In this document: in pieces, positions 8,593 to 16,503 of the stretch
Layout of the letters: the number at the start of each line of letters is the position of its first letter
How positions within the stretch are numbered: position 1 is the stretch's first letter
Origin: Burkholderiaceae bacterium 26
GTDB taxonomy: Bacteria; Pseudomonadota; Gammaproteobacteria; Burkholderiales; Burkholderiaceae
Assembly (NCBI GenBank): GCA_000955795.1
Contig: JYOB01000002.1
Coordinates: 1 to 64,000 of the forward strand
Length of the DNA stretch: 64,000 bases
Reading direction: 5' to 3'
Notes under the pieces: model-generated
The model's database searches: none
The model's input: the letters and a program-made list of their open reading frames with translations, nothing else
What the model was told of the DNA's origin: nothing
Made by a program: the position numbers and the translations under genes

Positions 8593-9315
8593 TCAAGCGT
8601 GCGTGGCGGGTTCAATCCATGCCGGCAGCACGCCATGCCCGCCGCGCGGGGCACGCCACACTTGGCGCGCTGCCGCCGTCACGCTGTCGATGAGGGGTAC
8701 GGGAACGTGCGGTTGCAGCTTCTGTGCAAGGCCGGCCAGCCCGGCGCCGCCCAGCACGATCGCGTTCACCGCGTGGCGGCGCAGGACGGTGGTACACGCG
8801 CCAATCAGGATCTGTTCCGCAGCATCCGGCGCGGCGTAGAGCGCAGCCCCGTCGAGTTCGACGGTATGGATATCGCGCACGGCGTGGCCGCCTTCAAGCG
8901 TGGGCAGCAAGCGCTCCAGAATCGGCCCCCATGCATGGCCACCCGTGATGACAGCGCACGTGCCGTACGTTGCAGCTTCCATCAACGCGGCTTCTGCAAG
9001 GCCGGTGACGGGGCACGGCGCTACCTCGCGCAGCGCGAAGAGCCCGGGGTCGCCAAAGCAGCCGATGATGGCGGCGTCGGGTGCGGGCTGCTGCGCCCTC
9101 GTCCATGCGTCGAGCGCGGCGTGCGCGGCGACTGCGTAACCGACCTCGGTTGCGATATAGGGCGCCCCAAAGCGCGCGGTGACGGATTCCACGATCACAT
9201 CGCCGGGCAATGCGGCCTGCATGAAGCGCGTGACGGTCTGCGTGAGTGCGCTCGTGGTATTCGGGTTGATCAGCAGCAGCCGGCGCGGCCCGGCCGATTC
9301 CGTAGCGAGGGTCAT
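8593..9315 (-). CDS. Asp/Glu/hydantoin racemase-family protein
   Basis: A 240-residue cytoplasmic protein of the aspartate/glutamate/hydantoin racemase superfamily. Seen: the N-terminal LLLINPNTTSALTQ motif, the first catalytic-type cysteine C86 in GCFGDPGLFALRE, and a C-terminal LGGAGLAGL stretch where hydantoin and allantoin racemases usually carry the second cysteine; here that position is Gly190. It may therefore be a one-cysteine lyase or isomerase of this superfamily and not a classical two-base racemase. It is the last gene of the ABC transporter operon, 22 nt after the permease, so it probably acts on the imported compound. The start at 9315 was chosen over a longer frame that would overlap the permease. 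Confidence 0.75.
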   Translation of the reverse strand: MTLATESAGPRRLLLINPNTTSALTQTVTRFMQAALPGDVIVESVTARFGAPYIATEVGYAVAAHAALDAWTRAQQPAPDAAIIGCFGDPGLFALREVAPCPVTGLAEAALMEAATYGTCAVITGGHAWGPILERLLPTLEGGHAVRDIHTVELDGAALYAAPDAAEQILIGACTTVLRRHAVNAIVLGGAGLAGLAQKLQPHVPVPLIDSVTAAARQVWRAPRGGHGVLPAWIEPATHA

Positions 9316-9337
9316 TGGCGCGCGTTCAGTCAATGGT

Positions 9338-10234
9338 TCAGTCAACCCGCCCGGCGCTCTGGCGGCGGCGCAGTCGAACAATGGCCAGCATCGTCAGCCC
9401 CATCACCACGAACGACACGACGGTGGTGAGCGTGCCCAGCGCGTAGATGGACGGCGTCGTCACGGTGGTGGTCAGTCCCTGCAGTTCGAGTGGCAGCGTG
9501 TTGACGTCGCCGATTGCCTGCGAGGTGCGCGCGATCTCGTCCCAGCTCAGCGTGAAACCGAACATGCCCACGCCGATGAGCGATGGCGCGATCAACGGCA
9601 GTACGACGTGCCGGAACGTCTGCCAGGGCGTGGCCCCGAGGTCGCGCGCGGCTTCTTCGTAGGCCGGATTGAAGCGGTTGAAGACGGCGAACATGATCAG
9701 CAGCCCGAAGGGCAGCGTCCACGTGAGGTGCGCGCCGAGTGCGGAAGTCCAGAGGCCAAGTGACGATCCAAAGCTGTCGGCCTGATCGGCCATGCCCAAC
9801 GCGGTGAGCAACGCCTTGATGCCCGTGTCGATCAGCCGGAACTGCAGGCCGATGCCGAGCGACACCACGATCGACGGCATGATCAGGCTGGCCACCGTGA
9901 CGTAGAACAGCGCACCACCGCCACGCAGCCGCTTGCGAAAAGCCAACGCTGCCAGCAGCGAGAGCCCCATGGTCAGCGCCATCACGACCGCGCCCAGCGC
10001 AAGTGAGCGCCGGAATGCCGCGCCGATGTCGACCACGCCCAGGCCTTCGGCAAGCTGGCGATACCAATGTAGCGACAGACCATTCATCGGAAATGTCAGG
10101 CCGCCTTCTGGGCCCTGGAAGCTGAGCGCGAAGATCGTCAGCATCGGCCCATACAGGAACAGCACAAACAGCGCGAAGAGGCACGCCAGCGGCCAGAAGC
10201 CGGGGGCGCGTGGTTCACGAAAGCGGGCGCGCAT
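9338..10234 (-). CDS. ABC transporter permease, PotC/PotI type
   Basis: A 298-residue inner-membrane permease with about six transmembrane helices. The cytoplasmic EAA loop that docks on the ATPase is clear: EEAARDLGATPWQTFRHVVLPLIAPSL (about 195-221). Family resemblance is to the second permease of spermidine/putrescine-type importers (binding-protein-dependent MetI-like fold). Its ATG is separated by one base from the stop of the preceding permease, so the two are translated together. Together with the partner permease, the ATPase and the Tat-signal binding protein it makes a complete importer. The substrate is not evident: PotABCD-like systems carry polyamines, opines, amino-acid derivatives and phosphonates. 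Confidence 0.87.
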   Translation of the reverse strand: MRARFREPRAPGFWPLACLFALFVLFLYGPMLTIFALSFQGPEGGLTFPMNGLSLHWYRQLAEGLGVVDIGAAFRRSLALGAVVMALTMGLSLLAALAFRKRLRGGGALFYVTVASLIMPSIVVSLGIGLQFRLIDTGIKALLTALGMADQADSFGSSLGLWTSALGAHLTWTLPFGLLIMFAVFNRFNPAYEEAARDLGATPWQTFRHVVLPLIAPSLIGVGMFGFTLSWDEIARTSQAIGDVNTLPLELQGLTTTVTTPSIYALGTLTTVVSFVVMGLTMLAIVRLRRRQSAGRVD

Positions 10235-10235
10235 G

Positions 10236-11162
10236 TCAAAGCTCCTTGCGGATGTCGACCACGCGGGTCAGGCCCCAGATGATCATCAGCACGGTCAGCA
10301 GCAGCACCACAGCATTGGCTGCCGCCAGCGGAAACTGCAGGTACGAGGTCTGCACCTGGATCATCTTGCCGACGGAGGCGATCTGCTGGCCGCCCATCAC
10401 GCCCACGGTAACGAAATCGCCCATCACGATGGTCAGGATGAAGATAGAGCCGATCAGGATGCCGCTGCGCGACAGCGGCACGATCACGTGCCACAGCGTT
10501 TGCCAGGCACTGGCGCCAGCATCGCGCGCGGCCTCGAGCAACGCGCGGTCGATGCGCATCATCGAATTGAAGATCGGCACGATCATGAACATGGTGTAGA
10601 GGTGCACGTAGGCCAGCAGCACCGAGAAGTTCGAATACAGCAGCCAGTCCTGCGGCTGCCCGGTCAGGTGCATGGCCTGCAGGGTCTGGTTGACGAGGCC
10701 GTTGCGCCCCAGCAGCGGAATCCACGAAATCATGCGGATCACGTTGGAGGTCCAGAACGGCACCGTGCAGATCACGAACAGCAGCGTCTGCACCGCAGCC
10801 GAGCGCACGTGGAACGCCAGGAAGTACGCCAGCGCAAAGCCCAGCACCAGCGTCAACGCCCAGGTGCCGAGCGCAAAGCGCAGCGTCGACAGGTACGTCG
10901 ACGCCGTCACGCACAGATCGCCGTATTCATTGAGATGGCCGCAGCCTTCCCACAGCTTGGCGTCGTTGCGCAAGGTGAAGGTCGGCAGCAGCGCGTACTC
11001 GTTGAAATCCCAGAAGCTGACCATTGCGACCAGCCCCAGCGGGATCAGAAAAAACACGACAAACACCGCCGCAAACGGCAGCGCCTGCAAGCCTGGACCG
11101 AGCGAGCGTCGGGCGCCGGCGGCGGGTGGAGTGGACGGCGTAGACGGCGTAGAGGGTGTCAT
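10236..11162 (-). CDS. ABC transporter permease, PotB/PotH type
   Basis: A 308-residue inner-membrane permease, partner of the following gene. Six or so transmembrane helices follow a flexible N-terminus. The EAA loop is LLEAARDAGASAWQTLWHVIVPLSRSGIL (about 208-236). The N-terminus holds three tandem Thr-Pro-Ser units encoded by 9-bp direct repeats at 11128-11160, probably a variable linker. The gene starts 24 nt after the binding-protein stop in the same operon. Its role is half of the translocation pore of a PotABCD-like importer. Confidence 0.87.
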   Translation of the reverse strand: MTPSTPSTPSTPPAAGARRSLGPGLQALPFAAVFVVFFLIPLGLVAMVSFWDFNEYALLPTFTLRNDAKLWEGCGHLNEYGDLCVTASTYLSTLRFALGTWALTLVLGFALAYFLAFHVRSAAVQTLLFVICTVPFWTSNVIRMISWIPLLGRNGLVNQTLQAMHLTGQPQDWLLYSNFSVLLAYVHLYTMFMIVPIFNSMMRIDRALLEAARDAGASAWQTLWHVIVPLSRSGILIGSIFILTIVMGDFVTVGVMGGQQIASVGKMIQVQTSYLQFPLAAANAVVLLLTVLMIIWGLTRVVDIRKEL

Positions 11163-11186
11163 GGCGATGGCGACGTGCTGAGGGCG

Positions 11187-12452
11187 TCAAGCGGCGACAA
11201 ACTCGTTCCACTTGCGGACCATGTACTCGTTTTCGTCCATGACTGCGTTCCAGCAGGCGATGCCGCCCATGCGCTGTTCGTAGCTGCCGCCGTCGCGCAC
11301 GCTGCCGGCCTTGGCGAGCAGATCGCCGTGCGGGCTCTTGATGTCCTTCGCGGCGGGTTTGCCTTCCATCCAGTAGGCCCACTCGTACGGCTCCATCTTG
11401 GCCTTGGCCGTTTCCAGCACGGCGCTGTAGTAGCCCTGGCGGTTCAGGTAAGCACCGGCCCAGCCGTCGAGGAACCAGTTGATGAATTCGTACGCCGCAT
11501 CGAGCTTCTTGCCCGACACCGTCTTCGGAATGCCAAAGCCCGCAGCCCACGCGCGATAGCCTTCCTTGAGCGGCTGGAACGTGCAGTCGATGCCCTTGCT
11601 GCGCACGGCCGTCACCGCCGGGCTCCACATCGACTGGATCACCACCTCGCCCGAGGACATCAGGTTCACGCTTTCGTTGAAGTCCTTCCACAGCGCGCGG
11701 AACTGGCCGGCCTTCTTGGCTTCAATGAGCGTCTTGATGGTCAGGTCGATCTCGGCGCGGGTCATGTTGCCCTTGTCGGCGTACTTGTGCAGGCCCTTGG
11801 CTTCCACCACCATCGCCGCGTCCATGATGCCGATGGAAGGGATGTTCAGGATCGACGCACGCCCCTTGAATTCGGGGTTCAGCAACTCGGCCCACGAGCT
11901 GATGGGGCGCTTGATCAGGTCGGGGCGGATGCCCAGCGTGTCGGCGTTGTACACGGTCGGGATCAGCGTCATGAACTGCGTGGGCGAGGTCGCGAACGTG
12001 GTCGCATTGGCGCCCGGCAGGTACATGACCTTCTTGGGCGCGGTGCCTTGGTCGCCCACCTTCTTGCCCGCCACCTCGCCCTTGGTGAACAGCGACGTGA
12101 TCTTGTCGGCGTTCTTGATGCGGCGCGCATCGATGCCAAGAAGGTTGCCCGTCGGCACGATCTTCTTGAGCGAGAAATATTCCGTGTCGATCAGGTCGAA
12201 GCTGCTCGGTGCGGTCACGGCGCGCTTGGTGATCTCGTCAGTGGTCACGGCCACGTATTGCACGCGGATGCCGGTGTCGGCTTCGAATTTCTCGGCGATC
12301 AGCTTGTCCTGGTTGACGGCCGTACCGAGGTAGCGCAGGGTCAGTTTCTCTTGCGCATGGACGGCTGGCACGACGCCGGTGGCCAGAATGGCAGCCATGC
12401 CCTTGAGTGCGGTGCGGCGGCCGGCCTTGAAGTCGTTGGAATCGTCAGACAT
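11187..12452 (-). CDS. ABC transporter periplasmic substrate-binding protein, PotD-like, with Tat-type signal
   Basis: A 421-residue solute-binding protein of the PotD/PotF group. The N-terminus has a twin-arginine-type signal (GRRTALKGMAAILATGVVPAVHAQ), with cleavage expected after AHA/VHA near residue 33. The mature part starts KLTLRYLGTAVNQDKLIAEKFEADTGIRVQY, the usual first lobe of these proteins, followed by LLNPEFKGRASILNIPSIGIMDAAM and a C-terminal lobe ending WNEFVAA. The start at 12452 has an AGGGG ribosome site and puts the signal peptide at the N-terminus; the longer frame does not. It lies between ATPase and permeases. The ligand is unknown; the neighbouring racemase-family enzyme suggests an amino-acid- or ureide-like compound, which is inference only. 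Confidence 0.87.
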   Translation of the reverse strand: MSDDSNDFKAGRRTALKGMAAILATGVVPAVHAQEKLTLRYLGTAVNQDKLIAEKFEADTGIRVQYVAVTTDEITKRAVTAPSSFDLIDTEYFSLKKIVPTGNLLGIDARRIKNADKITSLFTKGEVAGKKVGDQGTAPKKVMYLPGANATTFATSPTQFMTLIPTVYNADTLGIRPDLIKRPISSWAELLNPEFKGRASILNIPSIGIMDAAMVVEAKGLHKYADKGNMTRAEIDLTIKTLIEAKKAGQFRALWKDFNESVNLMSSGEVVIQSMWSPAVTAVRSKGIDCTFQPLKEGYRAWAAGFGIPKTVSGKKLDAAYEFINWFLDGWAGAYLNRQGYYSAVLETAKAKMEPYEWAYWMEGKPAAKDIKSPHGDLLAKAGSVRDGGSYEQRMGGIACWNAVMDENEYMVRKWNEFVAA

Positions 12453-12529
12453 GTTGCAACCCCTGATAGGAAGGTGAAGGCAGCGCCTGAAGCCGTCAGG
12501 CTGCGGATTGGAATGGTTGAGCCGGTTTG

Positions 12530-13570
12530 TCAGGCCGCTGGCAGGCCCGGTAAGCGGTGGGCCTGTGCGGCATCCCACGACGCCCAGATGGGCTGGTGCA
12601 GCGCCAGGCTTGCAATGGCGGTGTCGGTCTCGGGCAGGCTCACCGTCACGCGTTGCGAGGGCGAGAGCACCACGCCTTCCACGCTCACCAGGACATGGGT
12701 GCCCTGGTATTCGATGTCGCAGATGCGGCCGCGCACGCGGGGGCGATCTCCGGCTGCAGATTCATCGGCATGCAAGGCCATGCGGTCGATGCGCACCGCA
12801 ACCGGCCCATGCGCGTCTTCCAGCAGGTTGTGCCCGCCGATGAAGGTCGCGACAAACGCTGTGGCCGGCTGGTTGTAGACCTCGCGCGGGCTGCCGGCCT
12901 GTTCGATGCGGCCGTGGTTCATCACGACCATCTGGTCGGCCAGGGCCATCGCTTCTTCCTGCGAGTGCGTGACGTGCACGAAGGTCAAGCCAAGCTCCTG
13001 CTGCCAGCGTCGCAATTCGGCACGCATCTGTGTGCGCAGGAACGGGTCGAGCGCAGAGAGTGGTTCGTCCAGCAGCAGCACGCGCGGCTCCATGATCAGC
13101 GCACGCGCCAGCGCCACGCGCTGCTGCTGGCCGCCCGACAACTCGCCGGGCCGACGCTGCGCCAGGTGGCCCATCGCCACGCGCTCCAGCAGCGCCTGCG
13201 CGCGCCGACGCCGTTCACGTGTGTTGATGCCGCGCATCTTCAGGCTGAAGGCCACGTTTTCGAGCGCGCTCAAGTGGGGAAACAGCGCGTAGCTCTGGAA
13301 CATCATGGCCGTGCCGCGCGAGGCCGCCGGCAGATTGGTGATGTTGCGATGACCCAGCAGGATGTCGCCGTCGCTCACATGTTCGTGGCCGGCAATCATG
13401 CGCAGCGTTGACGATTTGCCGCAGCCCGAAGGCCCCAGCAAGCAGCAATAGCTGCCGGCCGGCACGCGCAGGTTGATGGCGTCGACGGCCACGGCATCCT
13501 GTGCGTAACGCTTGGTCAGCGCAACGAGTTCGAGGGAGTCGGCGGCGGGGGCGGTGGGTGCGCGGGTCAT
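12530..13570 (-). CDS. ABC transporter ATP-binding protein, PotA-like
   Basis: A 346-residue ATPase subunit. Walker A is GPSGCGKSS (about residues 43-51), the Q-loop lies in MMFQSYALFPHLS, the signature is LSGGQQQRVALARAL, Walker B is VLLLDEPLSALD and the switch histidine is in FVHVTHSQEEAMALAD. A C-terminal TOBE-type domain (about 260-346) is typical of PotA/FbpC/MalK subunits. The start at 13570 (MTRAPTAP) avoids an Arg-rich extension. It is the first ABC gene, 147 nt downstream of the porin on the same strand, and could be co-transcribed with it. It energises import by the two permeases that follow the binding protein. Confidence 0.9.
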   Translation of the reverse strand: MTRAPTAPAADSLELVALTKRYAQDAVAVDAINLRVPAGSYCCLLGPSGCGKSSTLRMIAGHEHVSDGDILLGHRNITNLPAASRGTAMMFQSYALFPHLSALENVAFSLKMRGINTRERRRRAQALLERVAMGHLAQRRPGELSGGQQQRVALARALIMEPRVLLLDEPLSALDPFLRTQMRAELRRWQQELGLTFVHVTHSQEEAMALADQMVVMNHGRIEQAGSPREVYNQPATAFVATFIGGHNLLEDAHGPVAVRIDRMALHADESAAGDRPRVRGRICDIEYQGTHVLVSVEGVVLSPSQRVTVSLPETDTAIASLALHQPIWASWDAAQAHRLPGLPAA

Positions 13571-13717
13571 GTCGGGTTGGTGCAATAGGTGTGCCTGTCT
13601 GCGCGCGGCAATTTCGGCGCGAGCGCGCTTGGCATGCGTCGTTCTGGTGCGTGAGGCCGCTTGCGCGGGCAGCCGCGCCACATACCGGGGCAGGCGGCGC
13701 GGCCGGCTTCGCGTGCG

Positions 13718-14785
13718 TTAGAAGCTGTGGCGCACGCCCAGCGCCACCGAGGTCTGGCTCGTGCCCGGCACACCGCCGCCGATGGCGCCCGACGAGGTAT
13801 TGACCAGCGCTTCCGTCGCGCTCGACGAGTTTTTCAGGTACGCCACGTTGGCTACCAGCGTGGTGCGCTTCGACAGGCTGTACAGGCCCAGCAACCGATA
13901 GACCATCGAGCTGTTCGACAGCGTCGAGTTACGGCGGTACAGCACGTCGGCGGAGCCCGTAAAGGCTGTGGTGAATGCGTAATCGACGCCGCCTTCCACG
14001 GCGAAGGCCTTGCGCGCCGACATGCTTGGGATCGACTGGAACGCACCTGCGCCGCCCACATCCGCCCGGGCGGCGCCGAGCCGCAGTTTGGTCGCGCCAA
14101 AGGTGTAGCTGCCGCCCACGGTGATGAGCTTGTAGAGCGAGCCGGTGCCGCTGCCATCGCGTTCCTGGTCGTAGCTTGCGGCCAGATACAGCGGGCCAGC
14201 GCTATAGCGCCCCGCCAGGTTGAACAGCGAGCCCTGCGAGATGGAGCCGGCCGCTTCGCCAAAGCCGTACATCGCACCGAATTGCGCGCCGCCCAGCGTG
14301 GGCGACACGTACTTGACGGTGTTGTTGTAGATCTCGCTCACGGCGTCGAACTCGCTGAACTTGAAGATCGAGCCCGAGTTGTAGCCGCCCTTGAAGACGC
14401 TGCCCACCAGCCAGTCGTCGTTGAAGTTCCACTGCTTGCCGGCCGTGAGCGTGCCCGACGACGAACTCAGCCCGACATACGAATTGCGCGAGAACAGCGT
14501 CCCGTCGGACGACATGCGCCCGTTGCTCGGGTTGAAGCCGGCCTGGAGGTTGAACAGCGCATTCACACCGCCGCCCAGGTCTTCCTTGCCGCTCAGCCCG
14601 AAGTTGGACACGCCGAGAATGCTGTCCGACACGCCGGTCAGACTTTGCGAGCCGTTGCCGGCATGGTTGGTCCAGCTCACGCCGGTATCGATGACGCCTG
14701 ACAGCGTCACGCTCGATTGCGCAGCGGCAACGCCGGACAGCCCGAATGCCAGGGCGGCAGCGCCCAGCTTGGTGGTGGTGCTCAT
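13718..14785 (-). CDS. Outer-membrane porin (betaproteobacterial general porin family)
   Basis: A 355-residue outer-membrane beta-barrel. Signal peptide: MSTTTKLGAAALAFGLSGVA, cleaved after AAAQ (about residue 22). The mature protein opens with SSVTLSGVIDTGVSW and has the family hallmarks GLSGKEDLGGGVNALFNLQ, RNSYVGLSSSSGTLTAGKQ and a C-terminal barrel strand ending in Phe (VALGVRHSF), needed for Bam assembly. It belongs to the trimeric 16-stranded porin group common in Ralstonia, Cupriavidus and Burkholderia. Gene order suggests it is the outer-membrane entry for the ABC importer just downstream. Palindromes at 14863-14910 lie 78-125 nt upstream of its start, so the GntR regulator transcribed in the opposite direction likely controls it. 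Confidence 0.92.
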   Translation of the reverse strand: MSTTTKLGAAALAFGLSGVAAAQSSVTLSGVIDTGVSWTNHAGNGSQSLTGVSDSILGVSNFGLSGKEDLGGGVNALFNLQAGFNPSNGRMSSDGTLFSRNSYVGLSSSSGTLTAGKQWNFNDDWLVGSVFKGGYNSGSIFKFSEFDAVSEIYNNTVKYVSPTLGGAQFGAMYGFGEAAGSISQGSLFNLAGRYSAGPLYLAASYDQERDGSGTGSLYKLITVGGSYTFGATKLRLGAARADVGGAGAFQSIPSMSARKAFAVEGGVDYAFTTAFTGSADVLYRRNSTLSNSSMVYRLLGLYSLSKRTTLVANVAYLKNSSSATEALVNTSSGAIGGGVPGTSQTSVALGVRHSF

Positions 14786-14862
14786 GACAGGTGATTCCCC
14801 TCAAAGATTTGGCGCGACCGCCTTTTCAAGGTCAGTGGCCGCTCCCGGCATTGCGTTCTATG

Positions 14863-14910
14863 TTGAGTACAAGCTTTGTTTAGATTGTGCACAATCACGC
14901 TTGTCTACAT
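14863..14910. promoter_or_regulatory. GntR-type operator array upstream of the porin
   Basis: A perfect 14-bp palindrome GATTGTGCACAATC occupies 14883-14896. Two degenerate copies flank it: TTGAGTACAA (14863-14872) and TTGTCTACAT (14901-14910). The core TTGTGCACAA matches the TTGT-N2-ACAA pattern of FadR/FCD-type GntR regulators. Confidence 0.65.
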
Positions 14911-15028
14911 GCAGTAACCGTGCCAAGCAAAATGGACGGTTTTCGCTTGCTTCTGGTGCAAGAATGCCAAAAACATGGGGAGATTTCTTGAGGATGCCGC
15001 ACCAACGCTGTCAGATTCAGCATCAGTT

Positions 15029-15038
15029 TTGTGCACAA
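15029..15038. promoter_or_regulatory. Second GntR-type operator, in front of gntR
   Basis: TTGTGCACAA, identical to the core of the palindrome at 14885-14894, lies 34 nt before the GntR gene start; flanking bases extend the match to TTTTGTGCACAATC (15027-15040). Its position suggests autoregulation. Confidence 0.65.
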
Positions 15039-15071
15039 TCCAAGCGGTGTTTGCTCGATTAGAATGGCGAG

Positions 15072-15794
15072 ATGCCAGAGCCCACGACCCCTCCGATCTC
15101 CCAGCCACGCCGCAACAACGCCGAAGTCGACGCCCGCATTTCGGACGCGGTGTACGACGCCATCCTCGAACAGAAGCTGCCGCCCGGCACCCGCCTGGTC
15201 GAGGCGCAGCTATGCAAGGCGTTTGGTATTACACGGGGGACATTGCGCCGGGTGCTTGTGAAACTGGCGCATGAGGGGGTGGTCGAGCTGCAGCCCAACC
15301 GCGGCGCGACGATCGCCGTGCATGACGCGACGGAAGCGCGCCAGGTCTTTGGTGCGCGGCTGATTCTGGAAACCGGCTCGGTACGCGAACTGGCGCAGCA
15401 CGCGACGGCGGAGCAACTCACCGAGCTGCGTGCACTGGCGGCTGCCGAACACGCCAGCCGTGAATCCGGCAACTGGCGCGATTGGATCCGCCTCTCGGGC
15501 GATTTCCATATCCAACTGGCCGAGGCGAACGGCAACCCCATCATCACGGCGATGCTGCGCACGCTGGTGGCACGCACCTCGCTGCTGATCGGGCTCTATG
15601 AATCCCCCGCGCGGCCGAGTTGCGGCCACGACGAACACCTGGCCATTCTCGATGCGGTGGAGCGCCGTGACGGCGAGCGCGCCGCGCGGCTGATGGGCGA
15701 ACACCTGGGCGAGTACATCGCTGCGCTGGAGCTTGAGCCCCGGCAGGTGGAGACGATCGATTTCTCCAAGCTGTTTCGCCGCGTCAAGGTCTGA
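15072..15794 (+). CDS. GntR-family regulator with FCD domain
   Basis: A 240-residue transcription factor. An N-terminal winged helix (about 20-85) includes ISDAVYDAILEQKLPPGTRLVEAQLCKAFGITRGTLRRVLVKLAHEGVVELQPNRGATI. The C-terminal FCD ligand-binding domain (about 90-220) includes the metal-site histidines of the family in SGDFHIQLAE and CGHDEHLAILDAVERRD. FCD regulators usually sense an organic acid or amino acid, often with bound metal. It is divergent from the porin/ABC operon with palindromic operators on both sides of the intergenic region. It is convergent with the DUF1275 gene. The effector is unknown; the transported compound or its product is the best guess. Confidence 0.9.
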   Translation: MPEPTTPPISQPRRNNAEVDARISDAVYDAILEQKLPPGTRLVEAQLCKAFGITRGTLRRVLVKLAHEGVVELQPNRGATIAVHDATEARQVFGARLILETGSVRELAQHATAEQLTELRALAAAEHASRESGNWRDWIRLSGDFHIQLAEANGNPIITAMLRTLVARTSLLIGLYESPARPSCGHDEHLAILDAVERRDGERAARLMGEHLGEYIAALELEPRQVETIDFSKLFRRVKV

Positions 15795-15806
15795 CCGGGC
15801 GCCGGC

Positions 15807-16499
15807 CTAGCGCTGCATGACGGCCAGGGCCACGAGGATGCCCGCGGGCGGCAACACACACCAGAACGACAGCGTTGCAAACGCCAGCGCGCCTAGCACC
15901 GCCCCGACGGCAAAGCCGGCAAGCGGCGGCACCATCTTGCGCAATCGCGTGCGAGCAACATCTTTCTGCGTACCACTTGGCGACAGCAGTTCCACTACGT
16001 CGATCACGATCTGCGTTGTGTTGCCGGTCATGATCGTCGTGGGCGCATGCTCCGACAGCACGATGCGCGCCTTGGCGTTTTGTACGCCCATCGCCGCGAC
16101 GCCGATCAGCCCGACAACAATTGTGGCCGGTGCATCGGCCGATTGAATTGGCAGGGCCAGCAACCCCGCCACCATGAACGCCAGCAGCAGAACGGCCTGC
16201 GCGAGCAGCAGCGGACGCAGCGGCGCCACACCGCGCCGCGTGAGCGACGTCACGGCCAGCTTGGTCGCCGCCACGGCCAGCACGAACATGGGCAGCGCCA
16301 GCAGCTTGGCCAGCACGCCTTGTCCGGAGCCCGCCAGCTCCAGGCCGATCATCACGAAGTTGCCAGTCACGTGCGCGGTGAACAGCCCAAACAACGCCGC
16401 AAAGCCGACCACATCCACATAACCGGCGACGAACGCCAGCAGCGTTCCCTGCGCGATCAGGAAACGCGCCGACGCCGGCGTGGCCGTTGCGGCCGCCAC
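15807..16499 (-). CDS. DUF1275 (YoaK-like) membrane protein
   Basis: A 230-residue inner-membrane protein of the DUF1275 family with about six hydrophobic segments. Family motifs seen: LAFVAGYVDVVGFAALFGLFTAHVTGNFV near the N-terminus and AMGVQNAKARIVL with TTIMTGNTTQI in the second half. Function of the family is unknown. The start is uncertain: a GTG at 16499, 4 nt after the upstream amidohydrolase stop, gives the usual family length, while the open frame runs to 16619 inside that gene with a Pro-rich extension. No clear ribosome site distinguishes them. It is the last gene of the LysR-headed minus-strand run. Confidence 0.75.
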   Translation of the reverse strand: MAAATATPASARFLIAQGTLLAFVAGYVDVVGFAALFGLFTAHVTGNFVMIGLELAGSGQGVLAKLLALPMFVLAVAATKLAVTSLTRRGVAPLRPLLLAQAVLLLAFMVAGLLALPIQSADAPATIVVGLIGVAAMGVQNAKARIVLSEHAPTTIMTGNTTQIVIDVVELLSPSGTQKDVARTRLRKMVPPLAGFAVGAVLGALAFATLSFWCVLPPAGILVALAVMQR

Positions 16500-16503
16500 A
16501 GTT

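Noticed and set aside
8578-8612. CCGCC/GGCGG hairpin between icmF and the racemase gene as a terminator
   Set aside because: Imperfect stem with no T tract on either strand.
9933-12878. A 981-residue plus-strand open frame across the ABC operon
   Set aside because: Antisense shadow of the permease and binding-protein genes, with low-complexity composition and no family motif.
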